DNA from: Cyclobacteriaceae bacterium
Lineage (GTDB): Bacteria; Bacteroidota; Bacteroidia; Cytophagales; Cyclobacteriaceae
DNA: 7,802 nucleotides
NCBI GenBank assembly: GCA_026994125.1
Contig: JALWRJ010000116.1
Coordinates: forward strand, 1-7,802
Direction of reading: 5' to 3'
The notes beneath the pieces are model-generated. The model worked only from the letters and a program-made list of their open reading frames with translations. It made no database searches and was not told the DNA's origin. The translations under genes were made by a program, and so were the position numbers. Below, piece by piece: positions 1 through 6,397 of this stretch (within the stretch, counting starts at the first letter, position 1; each line of letters starts with the position of its first letter).

Positions 1-351
1 ATAGAGGCCGGTGCCGATGTAATACTAGGCCATGGCCCCCATGTGCCACGGGCCGTAGAAGTGTACAAAAAACGTTTTACTGCTTATAGCTTAGGTAATT
101 TTTGCACCTATGGCCGCTTTAGTTTAAAAGGGAGCAAAGCCTTGGCGCCCATTGTAAAAGTGTATTTAAATGCAAAAGGCGAATTTTTGACTGGTAAAAT
201 TTTGGCTGCAAAACAAATAGGTGCCGGTCGCCCGGTGCCGGATGCCAGCCAAAAAGTAGTAAAGGTAATAAAGCAATTAACCGAAGAAGATTTTACCGAA
301 AATGAAATTTTTATTGATGAATCAGGGAATATTTTTTATCTTCACGATTAA
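1..351 (+). CDS. CapA-family protein (PGA_cap metallophosphatase), C-terminal part only
   Basis: The reading frame is open from the first base of the window to a TAA at 349-351, so this is the last 116 residues of a gene that starts to the left. The first visible residues, through GADVILGHGPHVPRAVEVY and then AYSLGNF, match the conserved end of the CapA / PGA_cap domain, a calcineurin-like metallophosphatase fold. The two histidines of GHGPH are expected metal ligands. Founding members work in poly-gamma-glutamate capsule synthesis, but most Bacteroidota homologues have no proven substrate. After the domain comes a tail of about 75 residues with no motif I recognise. An ATG at 43 is internal and not a start. 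Only 9 bases separate this gene from the regulator downstream, so it is probably the upstream gene of the same operon. The family call is fairly firm; the function is not. Confidence 0.85.
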   Translation: MEAGADVILGHGPHVPRAVEVYKKRFTAYSLGNFCTYGRFSLKGSKALAPIVKVYLNAKGEFLTGKILAAKQIGAGRPVPDASQKVVKVIKQLTEEDFTENEIFIDESGNIFYLHD

Positions 352-360
352 TTAGGAAAA

Positions 361-696
361 ATGCCTTATATAGAAAAAGAAATAGAGAAGATTTACTTTA
401 CCATTGGGGAAGTGGCCGATCAATTTGGTGTGGCTACTTCGCTGATTCGGTTTTGGGAAAGCGAGTTTTCTATATTGCATCCCAAAAAAAATAAAAAAGG
501 CAACAGGCAATACACAAAAGCCGATATCGAAAAAATTAAATTGATTTACCATTTGGTAAAAGACCGTGGATTTACCCTTAATGGGGCAAAGGAAATGCTT
601 AAGAAAAGCCCCGAAGAACTACAAAACAAAATGGATGCAATAGAATCTTTAAAAAAGGTAAAGCAATTTTTAATAGAACTGAAAGAACGTATATAA
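361..696 (+). CDS. MerR-like transcriptional regulator, short form
   Basis: The 111-residue protein has a MerR-type winged helix. The helix-turn-helix spans about residues 12-36 (YFTIGEVADQFGV, then TSLIRFWESEF), and the wing carries GNRQYTKADIEKI at 47-59. Residues 60-85 complete the domain (LIYHLVKDRGFTLNGAKEML), and a charged helix at about 88-110 probably forms the antiparallel dimer coil. No effector-binding domain or metal-binding cysteine follows, so nothing suggests which signal it senses. MerR proteins usually bind as dimers between promoter elements and distort the DNA. The start is supported by the wing/HTH spacing and by AGGA about 7 bases before the ATG. The gene sits 9 bases after the CapA-family gene, and its TAA directly abuts the ATG of dprA, indicating co-transcription. 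Similar short MerR proteins are common in Bacteroidota. Its target genes are unknown. Confidence 0.88.
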   Translation: MPYIEKEIEKIYFTIGEVADQFGVATSLIRFWESEFSILHPKKNKKGNRQYTKADIEKIKLIYHLVKDRGFTLNGAKEMLKKSPEELQNKMDAIESLKKVKQFLIELKERI

Positions 697-1803
697 ATGC
701 CTGCGCACAAGCTATACCAGCTTGCCCTTACCTTAACTCCACGGATTGGTCATACCACATTAAAATCGTTGATAAGCTATTGTGGCTCTGCACAGGCCGT
801 TTTTGATACACCAAAGGGGAAACTACTAAAAGTGCCGGGGGTAGGCCCGCAGGCAGCCCAAAGTATTTTGCAACCCGCTAAAGCGCTCAAAAAAGCTGAG
901 GAGATACTGGAATACACCCAAAAAAATGAAGTTAATCTGTACTTTTACACCGATACCGACTACCCCGATTATTTAAAACAAATTTTTGATGCTCCGGCAC
1001 TATTGTATGGTAAGGGCAATAATTACCCCAAAGGCCGGTATAGCATTTCGATTGTAGGAACTCGCAATGCCACAGCCGAGGGTAAACAAAATGTGCAGTC
1101 TATTATTAAAGCATTGGCACCTTACAACCCCGTCATTGTTTCGGGTTTGGCCTATGGCATTGATGTAGAAGCACATAAAGCAGCCCTCGAATGTAAGTTG
1201 CCAACTTTTGCAGTTATGGCTACGGGTATTGAAAAGGTATATCCTGAACTGCATACCAAAATTGCCCATAAAATGCTGGAGCATGGAGGGCTTTTTACCG
1301 AGTACCAACCCTTTAGCAAGATGGACCCTGGAAGGTTTCCGGCTCGCAATCGTATTATTGCCGGCCTAACCCAGGCTACCTTAGTCGTAGAAGCCGGAAA
1401 AAAGGGAGGAGCTTTGATTACGGCTTACCTGGCTCGCGACTATAACCGTGAGGTGTTTGCTGTGCCCGGTAATTTAAAGAATGAGTTTTCGGTGGGGTGC
1501 AACCACATTATTAAAACTAATGTGGCTCAATTGATAAGCGGAGGCGAAGATATTGCCTATTTTCTAGGTTGGGAAACTGACCGGAAGCCTGCTACTGCCA
1601 TGCCCGTAACAGGCATTTCGCAAAATGAGGTTAGTGCCGAAGAATGGAAACTCATAGAGCTGATGCAAGGAAAAGAACTGCATATTGATGAACTGAGTTG
1701 GCGTTCGCAAATGCCGGTAAGCAAATTAGCAGCTCTTTTGCTGGGCCTCGAATTTAAAAATGTTGTAGTGGCACTACCCGGCAAAAAATATGCGTTAAAA
1801 TAA
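697..1803 (+). CDS. dprA: DNA-processing protein DprA (Smf)
   Basis: DprA binds single-stranded DNA entering the cytoplasm during natural transformation, protects it and loads RecA onto it. The 368-residue product has the full three-part architecture. An N-terminal helix-hairpin-helix/SAM-like region covers about 1-65, with LLKVPGVG near 43-50. A Rossmann-like DprA core covers about 100-290, with GTRNAT (121-126), SGLAYGID (149-156), PARNRIIAGL (215-224), VVEAGKKGGAL (230-240), AVPGN (255-259) and a GCN at 267-269 where GSN is usual. A small winged-helix C-terminal domain covers about 310-368 (HIDELSWRSQMPVSKLAALLLGL). Length and motif order are normal, so it looks intact. The ATG immediately follows the stop of the merR-like gene and the stop lies 3 bases before the J-protein ATG. 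The window shows no other competence gene, so transformability cannot be judged from it. Many non-competent bacteria also keep dprA. Confidence 0.97.
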   Translation: MPAHKLYQLALTLTPRIGHTTLKSLISYCGSAQAVFDTPKGKLLKVPGVGPQAAQSILQPAKALKKAEEILEYTQKNEVNLYFYTDTDYPDYLKQIFDAPALLYGKGNNYPKGRYSISIVGTRNATAEGKQNVQSIIKALAPYNPVIVSGLAYGIDVEAHKAALECKLPTFAVMATGIEKVYPELHTKIAHKMLEHGGLFTEYQPFSKMDPGRFPARNRIIAGLTQATLVVEAGKKGGALITAYLARDYNREVFAVPGNLKNEFSVGCNHIIKTNVAQLISGGEDIAYFLGWETDRKPATAMPVTGISQNEVSAEEWKLIELMQGKELHIDELSWRSQMPVSKLAALLLGLEFKNVVVALPGKKYALK

Positions 1804-1806
1804 GGG

Positions 1807-2865
1807 ATGAACTACTATCAAATCTTAGAAGTGCCGGTGCATGCCACTCAACGCGATATAAAAGTGGCCTACCGTAAAATGGTGCAAAAGTACCATCCCG
1901 ATGTAAACTCCAATACTAGCGAAGAATATATTAAACTTATTAATGTAGCCTACGAAACCCTAAGCGACCCGGTAAAAAAGCAAACCTACGATAGCCGGGT
2001 GCTGCATAGGTATCGGGCAACAGCACAGGCCACCACCCCCAACTCTACCTACCAAAGAACCAGACGTACACCCCATTATTATAGACCTTCAACCACTCAA
2101 CCCGAATACGATTTTTCGGTTAAACGACAGCTTATAGGTTGGTTAGGAGCTATTATTATAATCGGGATAGCTGTTGGTGGAATTAAACTTATGGAAGTGT
2201 ATGCTTCTGTTCATTTTTTTAACAAGGCTCGGGAGGCAGAACAGGAAAACAGGTTATACGAAGCCTTGAGTTTGTATGAGGAAGCGATACGTGATTGGGG
2301 TTTGTATAATGCCGAAGCCTCCATTAAAAGGGCAGTGGTTTCGCAGCAACTGGAGGCCTACCACAACATGGCCGAAAGCGCACAGCAAGGGCTGGGGTTT
2401 AGCCCTACCAATACGCAAAAAGGGCAATTGTATTTTTTGCTGGGTGTGGCATATACCGAAATTGAAAGCCCCGAAAGAGCGGTACATATGCTACAAAAAA
2501 GCCTGGTGTTTAAGTATAATAAAGATTCGGTTTATGCCTATTTGGCTCCTGTTTATTTAACCAAACTAAAACAGTATAGCCTGGCAGTGGAGGCTTACAC
2601 CTACCTGATTGGGCACCAGCCGGCTCAGGCTACATGGTATGCTGGCAGGGCACAGGCATACCAATTGCAGGGGGCGCATGTAAAGGCTATTAACGACCTG
2701 TTGTACCTTTATAAAACCGACCCCGGCAATGGGCAGGTACTGTTTCAGTTAGGCCGTTCGTACCTGGCTTTGGGCGAAACCGATAAAGCATGCTATTACT
2801 TAAAACAATCGCAACAGCATGGTATTACACTCGACCCCAACGAAATGGCCGCTATTTGTAAGTAG
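1807..2865 (+). CDS. Membrane-anchored J-domain protein with TPR repeats
   Basis: The N-terminal 65 residues form a complete J domain: MNYYQILEV, then KYHPDVN with the HPD triad at 30-32, then YETLSDPVKKQTYD. HPD is what stimulates the ATPase of a DnaK-type Hsp70. No G/F region or zinc finger follows, so this is a class III (specialised) J protein rather than DnaJ. A basic, Thr/Tyr/Pro-rich linker (about 66-107) leads to one hydrophobic segment at about 108-129 (LIGWLGAIIIIGIAVGG). The rest is helical, with TPR-like units near 138-165, 206-239, 240-273, 274-307 and 308-341; the last (VLFQLGRSYLALGETDKA) is the clearest. Positive charges before the membrane segment suggest the J domain is cytoplasmic and the TPRs periplasmic. 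The ATG lies 3 bases after the dprA stop, inside a likely four-gene operon. The partner and client are not identifiable from sequence. Confidence 0.9.
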   Translation: MNYYQILEVPVHATQRDIKVAYRKMVQKYHPDVNSNTSEEYIKLINVAYETLSDPVKKQTYDSRVLHRYRATAQATTPNSTYQRTRRTPHYYRPSTTQPEYDFSVKRQLIGWLGAIIIIGIAVGGIKLMEVYASVHFFNKAREAEQENRLYEALSLYEEAIRDWGLYNAEASIKRAVVSQQLEAYHNMAESAQQGLGFSPTNTQKGQLYFLLGVAYTEIESPERAVHMLQKSLVFKYNKDSVYAYLAPVYLTKLKQYSLAVEAYTYLIGHQPAQATWYAGRAQAYQLQGAHVKAINDLLYLYKTDPGNGQVLFQLGRSYLALGETDKACYYLKQSQQHGITLDPNEMAAICK

Positions 2866-2869
2866 GTTA

Positions 2870-3808
2870 TTATTTTTTAGGAAGAAACACTTCGGCCATC
2901 ATACAACGTGCACTGCCTCCGCCAAGGGCTTCAATGGTATCGAGCGAGCTGTGTACAATGGGGCAATACTTAACAATGGCTTGCTCCTGAGCAGGAGTAA
3001 GGCTTTGGTAAGCCGAAGTGGACATTATTAGGTAGGGCTGTTGGTTGGTGCCTAGCACCTGGAGCATATTACCTGCAAACCGGTTTACTTGTTCTTCCGA
3101 AATTTCGATAACTTCCTTACCTGAATTTTTAAGGCTATCCAATGTCATACTTCGTTCATGGGTATCATCAATGCTTTCAGCACAAATAATAGCAAATTTA
3201 TCCGCAATGCACATCATTACATTGGTGTGGTAAATCGGCACTCGTTTACCTGACACAGTTTGGTTAGCCGTAAAAACCACCGCCTTATAATTAAATTTAG
3301 CACAAAATACATCCAACACCTCGGGGTGTGTACGTTCCGAAAGGGCGGCATAGGCCAGCCGATTTTGGCGGTCTAAAATCAGGCTTCCTGTACCTTCCAG
3401 GTATTTGCCCTCTTTTTCAAAATGGGTAAGGTCTATGGTGTTCGAAATGGTAAATCCGCTTGCTGCCAGCTGGTCTAAAATGTCTTTTCTTCGCTCCAGT
3501 CTTCGGTTTTTTGCAAACATGGGGTACAGGCCTACGGTAGCATCGGCATGAAACGACACCCAATTATTAGGAAAGATTGAATCGGGGGTGGAAGGCTCCG
3601 GGGTGTCTTCAATTACGGTAACTTGCACGCCTATGTTTTTTAGTTTTATTACATAGTTGTCAAATTCCTCCAGGGCTTTAGCTTGCACCTCATCAGGAGC
3701 CAGGTTATCCAATACTTGCTGGTAATAATTATTTACTGCCGTTTGCTCATTCATTCTAAAAGCCACCGGGCGAATCATTAAAATATTAGTTGTGATTTGC
3801 TTTGCCAT
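2870..3808 (-). CDS. ctlX: CtlX-type citrulline hydrolase / arginine deiminase-related protein
   Basis: The 312-residue protein belongs to the guanidino-group-modifying (amidinotransferase / arginine deiminase) superfamily. These enzymes attack a guanidine or ureido carbon with a cysteine. Visible landmarks are IRPVAFRMNEQT near the start (12-23), DSIFPNNWVSFH at 76-87, LEGTGSLILD at 137-146, the expected catalytic histidine in PIYHTNVMM (H194), and the expected nucleophile in GGGSARCMMAEVF (C302). This pattern is that of the CtlX subfamily, named for citrulline utilisation; a related Francisella enzyme is a citrulline ureidase yielding ornithine. Length is normal and no key residue is missing. 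The gene starts with ATG 18 bases after the stop of the related upstream hydrolase, so both are probably on one transcript. Its stop is only 4 bases from that of the convergent J-protein gene. The family is clear; citrulline as substrate is inferred from the subfamily. Confidence 0.87.
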   Translation of the reverse strand: MAKQITTNILMIRPVAFRMNEQTAVNNYYQQVLDNLAPDEVQAKALEEFDNYVIKLKNIGVQVTVIEDTPEPSTPDSIFPNNWVSFHADATVGLYPMFAKNRRLERRKDILDQLAASGFTISNTIDLTHFEKEGKYLEGTGSLILDRQNRLAYAALSERTHPEVLDVFCAKFNYKAVVFTANQTVSGKRVPIYHTNVMMCIADKFAIICAESIDDTHERSMTLDSLKNSGKEVIEISEEQVNRFAGNMLQVLGTNQQPYLIMSTSAYQSLTPAQEQAIVKYCPIVHSSLDTIEALGGGSARCMMAEVFLPKK

Positions 3809-3826
3809 ACCTAACTTTTTGGTTAA

Positions 3827-4741
3827 TTATTCCCTTACCAAAGGTAGGGTAGAGCACCTAAAAAGGCCTTCCATTTTCGAAATTTCATTATAGGCTACCT
3901 CTTCAACGGTATAACCTAACGAACGCAATATTCCATTTAATCGCCCAAAAGATTTTTCTGAAATAATTACTTGCGGGCTAATCGAAAAAATATTAGAGTT
4001 CATGTGGTACATTTCGTCCCGGGAAATTTGGATAAGGTTATCCTTGCCAAAAAAGTTTTCTATTTTTTGATAGTCTGTTTCGTATTTAAATCCTTCTTTA
4101 AACACGATTGCCTGGTGGTTGCCAATAGGCTGAAAGGTGCAATCCAGGTGCAAGGCATTATACCTGGGGTCGTCATCCGATTTGGCCAATTCCAGGGCTA
4201 TAACCTTGAGGTGCGGGAATTGAGCTTGTAAAAAAGCTACTCCGGCTTCATTGGTACGGCTTACTTTGTAGGTGTTAAAATCTTCATCTTTCGAAAAACC
4301 CACAAAAAGTGTGTCGTTCCAGGGCATAATATCGCCTCCTTCAAAGCGAACGTGTTCAGGAGCTCGCAATATGCATTTGGGGTCAATTTGCTCAAGTATG
4401 GGAGCCAGGGCTTCCACTTCTTTTTTTCGTTCGGCAATTATATTAGGCACTACAAAACTGTTTCCCACTACAAAGCCAATATCGCGGGCAAAAACCTGGT
4501 TTACCTCAGGTATATTCTGAGGATGAAGCACCTCAATGTGGTGTGCCAATAGTACTTTTTTTAAACCTTCAAGCTGCTCTAATACTGCTTCCTGGGTTGG
4601 AAAGCTACCATTCTTAATATGTTCTTTTGATTTAGGATCGTAGGCCTCATCCAATGTAGGAACCCCTCCAAATTCTTCGCCAATTCCCAGAACTACGGTA
4701 CGTAGTTTCCCTGTTTCGTTTTTTACATTAGGTTTAATCAC
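3827..4741 (-). CDS. Arginine deiminase / dimethylargininase-family hydrolase, GTG start
   Basis: The 304-residue protein is a second, divergent member of the guanidino-group-modifying superfamily. It shows the standard catalytic set: VFARDIGFVVG (83-93, with D87), FEGGD (133-137), the catalytic histidine in ALHLDCTF (H198), MNSNIFSISP (247-256) and a C-terminal nucleophile in GLFRCSTLP (C296). Databases usually label such proteins amidinotransferase, arginine deiminase family or dimethylarginine dimethylaminohydrolase family; the sequence does not decide among hydrolysis of arginine, methylarginine or another guanidino compound, or amidino transfer. The start is GTG at 4741-4739. An in-frame TAA lies three codons upstream, leaving only a rarer ATT as an alternative, and no Shine-Dalgarno sequence is visible. 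A good promoter at 4764-4794 gives a leader of roughly 16 bases. It is the first gene of a two-gene operon with ctlX. Confidence 0.85.
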   Translation of the reverse strand: MIKPNVKNETGKLRTVVLGIGEEFGGVPTLDEAYDPKSKEHIKNGSFPTQEAVLEQLEGLKKVLLAHHIEVLHPQNIPEVNQVFARDIGFVVGNSFVVPNIIAERKKEVEALAPILEQIDPKCILRAPEHVRFEGGDIMPWNDTLFVGFSKDEDFNTYKVSRTNEAGVAFLQAQFPHLKVIALELAKSDDDPRYNALHLDCTFQPIGNHQAIVFKEGFKYETDYQKIENFFGKDNLIQISRDEMYHMNSNIFSISPQVIISEKSFGRLNGILRSLGYTVEEVAYNEISKMEGLFRCSTLPLVRE

Positions 4742-4763
4742 AATAGCTTAGTTAGGTCGGCTG

Positions 4764-4794
4764 CAAAGCTAAATGTATAGGCCAAAAAACAAAA
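4764..4794 (-). promoter_or_regulatory. Bacteroidota-type promoter for the deiminase-family operon
   Basis: Read on the minus strand, TTTTG (4794-4790) is followed by an 18-base spacer and TAGCTTTG (4771-4764). The second box fits the Bacteroidota -7 consensus TAnnTTTG exactly, and the first fits the -33 TTG/TTTG element. Initiation would fall near 4757-4760, leaving a leader of about 16 bases before the GTG start at 4741. The perfect -7 box, the spacing and the position support each other. The start site itself is not proven. Confidence 0.65.
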
Positions 4795-5078
4795 TGTTTT
4801 ACCATTGATTTTTAACAAATAGAAACACGTGCTATTTTGCACTAAAAACCGGACTGTTTGCGCTATATTTTTGCCATCAGTATAGGAGTAAATAAACTTT
4901 GATTCCGATGAAAAAAGTGTGTTGGGAGTGGCCTTTAATTGAAAAAACATGGGGTTTCCGGAAAATATAAAACGGTAAGTATAGCCTAGTATCTGCCATT
5001 AGCTTATTGCTTGCAATTCCCAAACAACGGCAAACCAGCGTAAAACAATAATAAAATATTTATTACCTCTAAATAAAC

Positions 5079-5108
5079 TTGTGAGTATTTATTATCGTTC
5101 TATTTTTG
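5079..5108 (+). promoter_or_regulatory. Bacteroidota-type promoter for the glycosyltransferase gene
   Basis: TTG (5079-5081), a 19-base spacer and TATTTTTG (5101-5108) match the Bacteroidota -33 and -7 elements, the latter exactly (TAnnTTTG). Transcription would begin near 5112-5115. The in-frame GTG at 5081 would then lie inside the -33 element and outside the mRNA. The TTG codon at 5129 lies about 15 bases downstream of the expected start, a leader length like that of the opposite promoter. Confidence 0.65.
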
Positions 5109-5128
5109 AAACTTTATTTACAACCACT

Positions 5129-5866
5129 TTGAACAACGCACTTGTAATTATACCTACCTACAACGAAATAGAGAATATTTCGGATATTATAGATGCTGTG
5201 CTTGCATTGGAAACGCCCCTTAATGTATTGGTGGTAGATGATAACTCGCCCGATGGAACTGCCGGTGTAGTAAATCAAAAAATGGGCGACCACCCAAACC
5301 GGGTTTTTTTAATAGAGCGCAAAGGTAAACACGGGCTGGGTACAGCCTATATTGCTGGCTTTAACTGGGGGTTGGCCAATGGGTATGAGTATTTGTTTGA
5401 AATGGATGCTGATTTTTCGCATAACCCCTACGATTTGCTTAAATTATATGAGGCTTGCTCCAAAGGAGATTGCCACTTGGCTATAGGCTCGCGCTATGTT
5501 ACCGGTGTAAATGTAGTAAACTGGCCTATGAGTAGGGTGTTGATGTCGTTTTTTGCCAGTAAATACGTGCGTTTTATTACCGGAATGCCCATACGCGACA
5601 CCACAGCCGGATTTAAATGTTTTCATCGAAAGGTGTTAGAAACCATTGATTTATCAAAGATTAAGTTTGTAGGTTACGCTTTTCAAATAGAAATGAAATT
5701 TAAAACCTGGAAACACGGTTTTAAAATTAAAGAAATTCCCATCATTTTTACTGACCGTACACGGGGTACTTCAAAAATGTCGTCAGGTATTTTTAAAGAG
5801 GCCGTTTTAGGAGTTATTCAACTTAAAGTGAATAGCTGGTTTACTCGTTATCCATCAGGTAGGTAG
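5129..5866 (+). CDS. Polyprenol-phosphate mannosyltransferase-like (DPM1-type) GT2 glycosyltransferase
   Basis: Members of this GT-A fold, family 2 group move a sugar from a nucleotide donor (GDP-mannose or UDP-glucose) to a polyprenyl phosphate at the inner membrane, supplying lipid-linked sugar for later glycosylation. From the TTG at 5129 the protein has 245 residues. It opens with NNALVIIPTYNE and continues with VVDDNSPDGT (35-44), the metal-binding DxD in EMDADFSHNP (D93, D95), DTTAGFKCF (157-165), GYAFQIEMKFK (182-192) and DRTRGTSKMS (209-218). There is no C-terminal GtrA-like or other membrane domain, as in soluble DPM1-type enzymes. A longer frame from GTG at 5081 adds 16 residues with no family match, and that GTG lies in the promoter, so I prefer the TTG. 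Its stop is 2 bases from the convergent lipoprotein gene. Whether the sugar is mannose or glucose cannot be read here. Confidence 0.85.
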   Translation: MNNALVIIPTYNEIENISDIIDAVLALETPLNVLVVDDNSPDGTAGVVNQKMGDHPNRVFLIERKGKHGLGTAYIAGFNWGLANGYEYLFEMDADFSHNPYDLLKLYEACSKGDCHLAIGSRYVTGVNVVNWPMSRVLMSFFASKYVRFITGMPIRDTTAGFKCFHRKVLETIDLSKIKFVGYAFQIEMKFKTWKHGFKIKEIPIIFTDRTRGTSKMSSGIFKEAVLGVIQLKVNSWFTRYPSGR

Positions 5867-5868
5867 TA

Positions 5869-6273
5869 TTAGTTTAGTTTAGCTTGTGCTAACGCCATAT
5901 CAATTTTCTTTTCCAGTTCCTCCACCGAATCATCATATTCAAGCTGCACTACTTTTTTATGCGTGTGTGCATTATAAAGAATTACTTTTTTAAGGCCTTC
6001 TACCCGGGAAGCTATTTCTAACATCCCCCATTCTGCTAGCTTTGTTTCGGCCTTGGCCTTAGTTTTAGCGTTGGTTTTATCGTATTTGATAAACACAATA
6101 GGCGAAGTAAAATACTTCCGGTTCATCTTTTTCATTTTCGATTTTAGTGTATTGCAATCAGCACAATTATCTGAATGAAACCCAATGGAAATTACATCGG
6201 TGTTTTCTTGCGAATGGCAACTGCCTGCCACCAATATTATAGCAATAAACAAAAAGTAGGCCCGATAATGCAT
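5869..6273 (-). CDS. Thioredoxin-like lipoprotein with a CxxC motif
   Basis: The 134-residue product begins with a lipoprotein signal, MHYRAYFLFIAIILVAGSC, with the lipidated cysteine at residue 19; the box AGSC is acceptable though not ideal. The mature part has VISIGFHSDNCADCNTLKSKM, placing a CxxC (C37, C40) after a beta strand, as in thioredoxins. A strand (IVFIKYDKTN, 59-68), a helix ending in LAEWGM (79-84), a strand (KKVILYNAHTHKKV, 95-108) and a final helix (VEELEKKIDMALAQAK) follow in thioredoxin order. Two usual marks are absent: the tryptophan before the first cysteine is asparagine, and the cis-proline position before the fourth strand appears to be lysine. It would sit on an outer or inner membrane facing the periplasm. 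A disulfide or metal-binding role is possible but unproven. It is transcribed divergently from the BNR gene and convergently with the glycosyltransferase gene. Confidence 0.72.
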   Translation of the reverse strand: MHYRAYFLFIAIILVAGSCHSQENTDVISIGFHSDNCADCNTLKSKMKKMNRKYFTSPIVFIKYDKTNAKTKAKAETKLAEWGMLEIASRVEGLKKVILYNAHTHKKVVQLEYDDSVEELEKKIDMALAQAKLN

Positions 6274-6368
6274 AGTTCTTATTTTAAGCTATAAACTGCC
6301 GGTTACCCATTAAAGTTCCCTAATTTACCTATCACATAAAATCCAATGTATATTTTAGAGGTAAATTG

Positions 6369-6376
6369 TACTATTG
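6369..6376 (+). promoter_or_regulatory. Weak candidate -7 element for the BNR-repeat gene
   Basis: TACTATTG differs from the TAnnTTTG consensus at one base. It would place transcription initiation near 6380, about 18 bases before the ATG at 6398, like the two better promoters in this window. No TTG lies at the right distance upstream; the closest is ATG at 6346-6348 with a 20-base spacer. The call rests mainly on position. Confidence 0.25.
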
Positions 6377-6397
6377 CTTTAAATAACCTTTATTTCA

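Larger units (their letters stand above)
4742..5128. other. Intergenic region with two diverging promoters
   Basis: This 387-base gap lies between the leftward hydrolase pair and the rightward glycosyltransferase gene (using the TTG start at 5129). It is AT-rich and holds one Bacteroidota-type promoter near each end, listed separately. Between about 4800 and 5070 I see no convincing gene, RNA structure, riboswitch, repeat or operator. A leftward 70-codon frame (4950-4738) crosses the hydrolase promoter and resembles no protein I know, so I do not annotate it. Confidence 0.6.

Noticed and set aside
2254..2560. Frames on both strands inside the J-protein gene (for example + 2276-2560 and - 2487-2254).
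   Set aside because: They lie wholly within a convincing gene in another frame and their products show no family features.
3048..3060. Short palindrome GGTGC-CTA-GCACC.
   Set aside because: It sits inside the ctlX coding region, has a 5-base stem and 3-base loop, and shows no neighbouring copy or T-run. Chance is sufficient.
4738..4950. Leftward 70-codon frame whose TGA overlaps the GTG of the deiminase-family gene (GTGA overlap), suggesting a coupled leader gene.
   Set aside because: It spans the strong promoter at 4764-4794, so most of it would lie upstream of the mRNA. The product is a Phe/Ser/Tyr-rich string with no recognisable fold or motif, as expected for a chance frame in AT-rich intergenic DNA.
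5877..5892. Small inverted repeat (TTAGC, 4-base loop, GCTAA) between the convergent glycosyltransferase and lipoprotein genes, as a possible terminator.
   Set aside because: The stem is only 5 pairs, lies within the lipoprotein coding sequence and is followed by no T-run in either direction.
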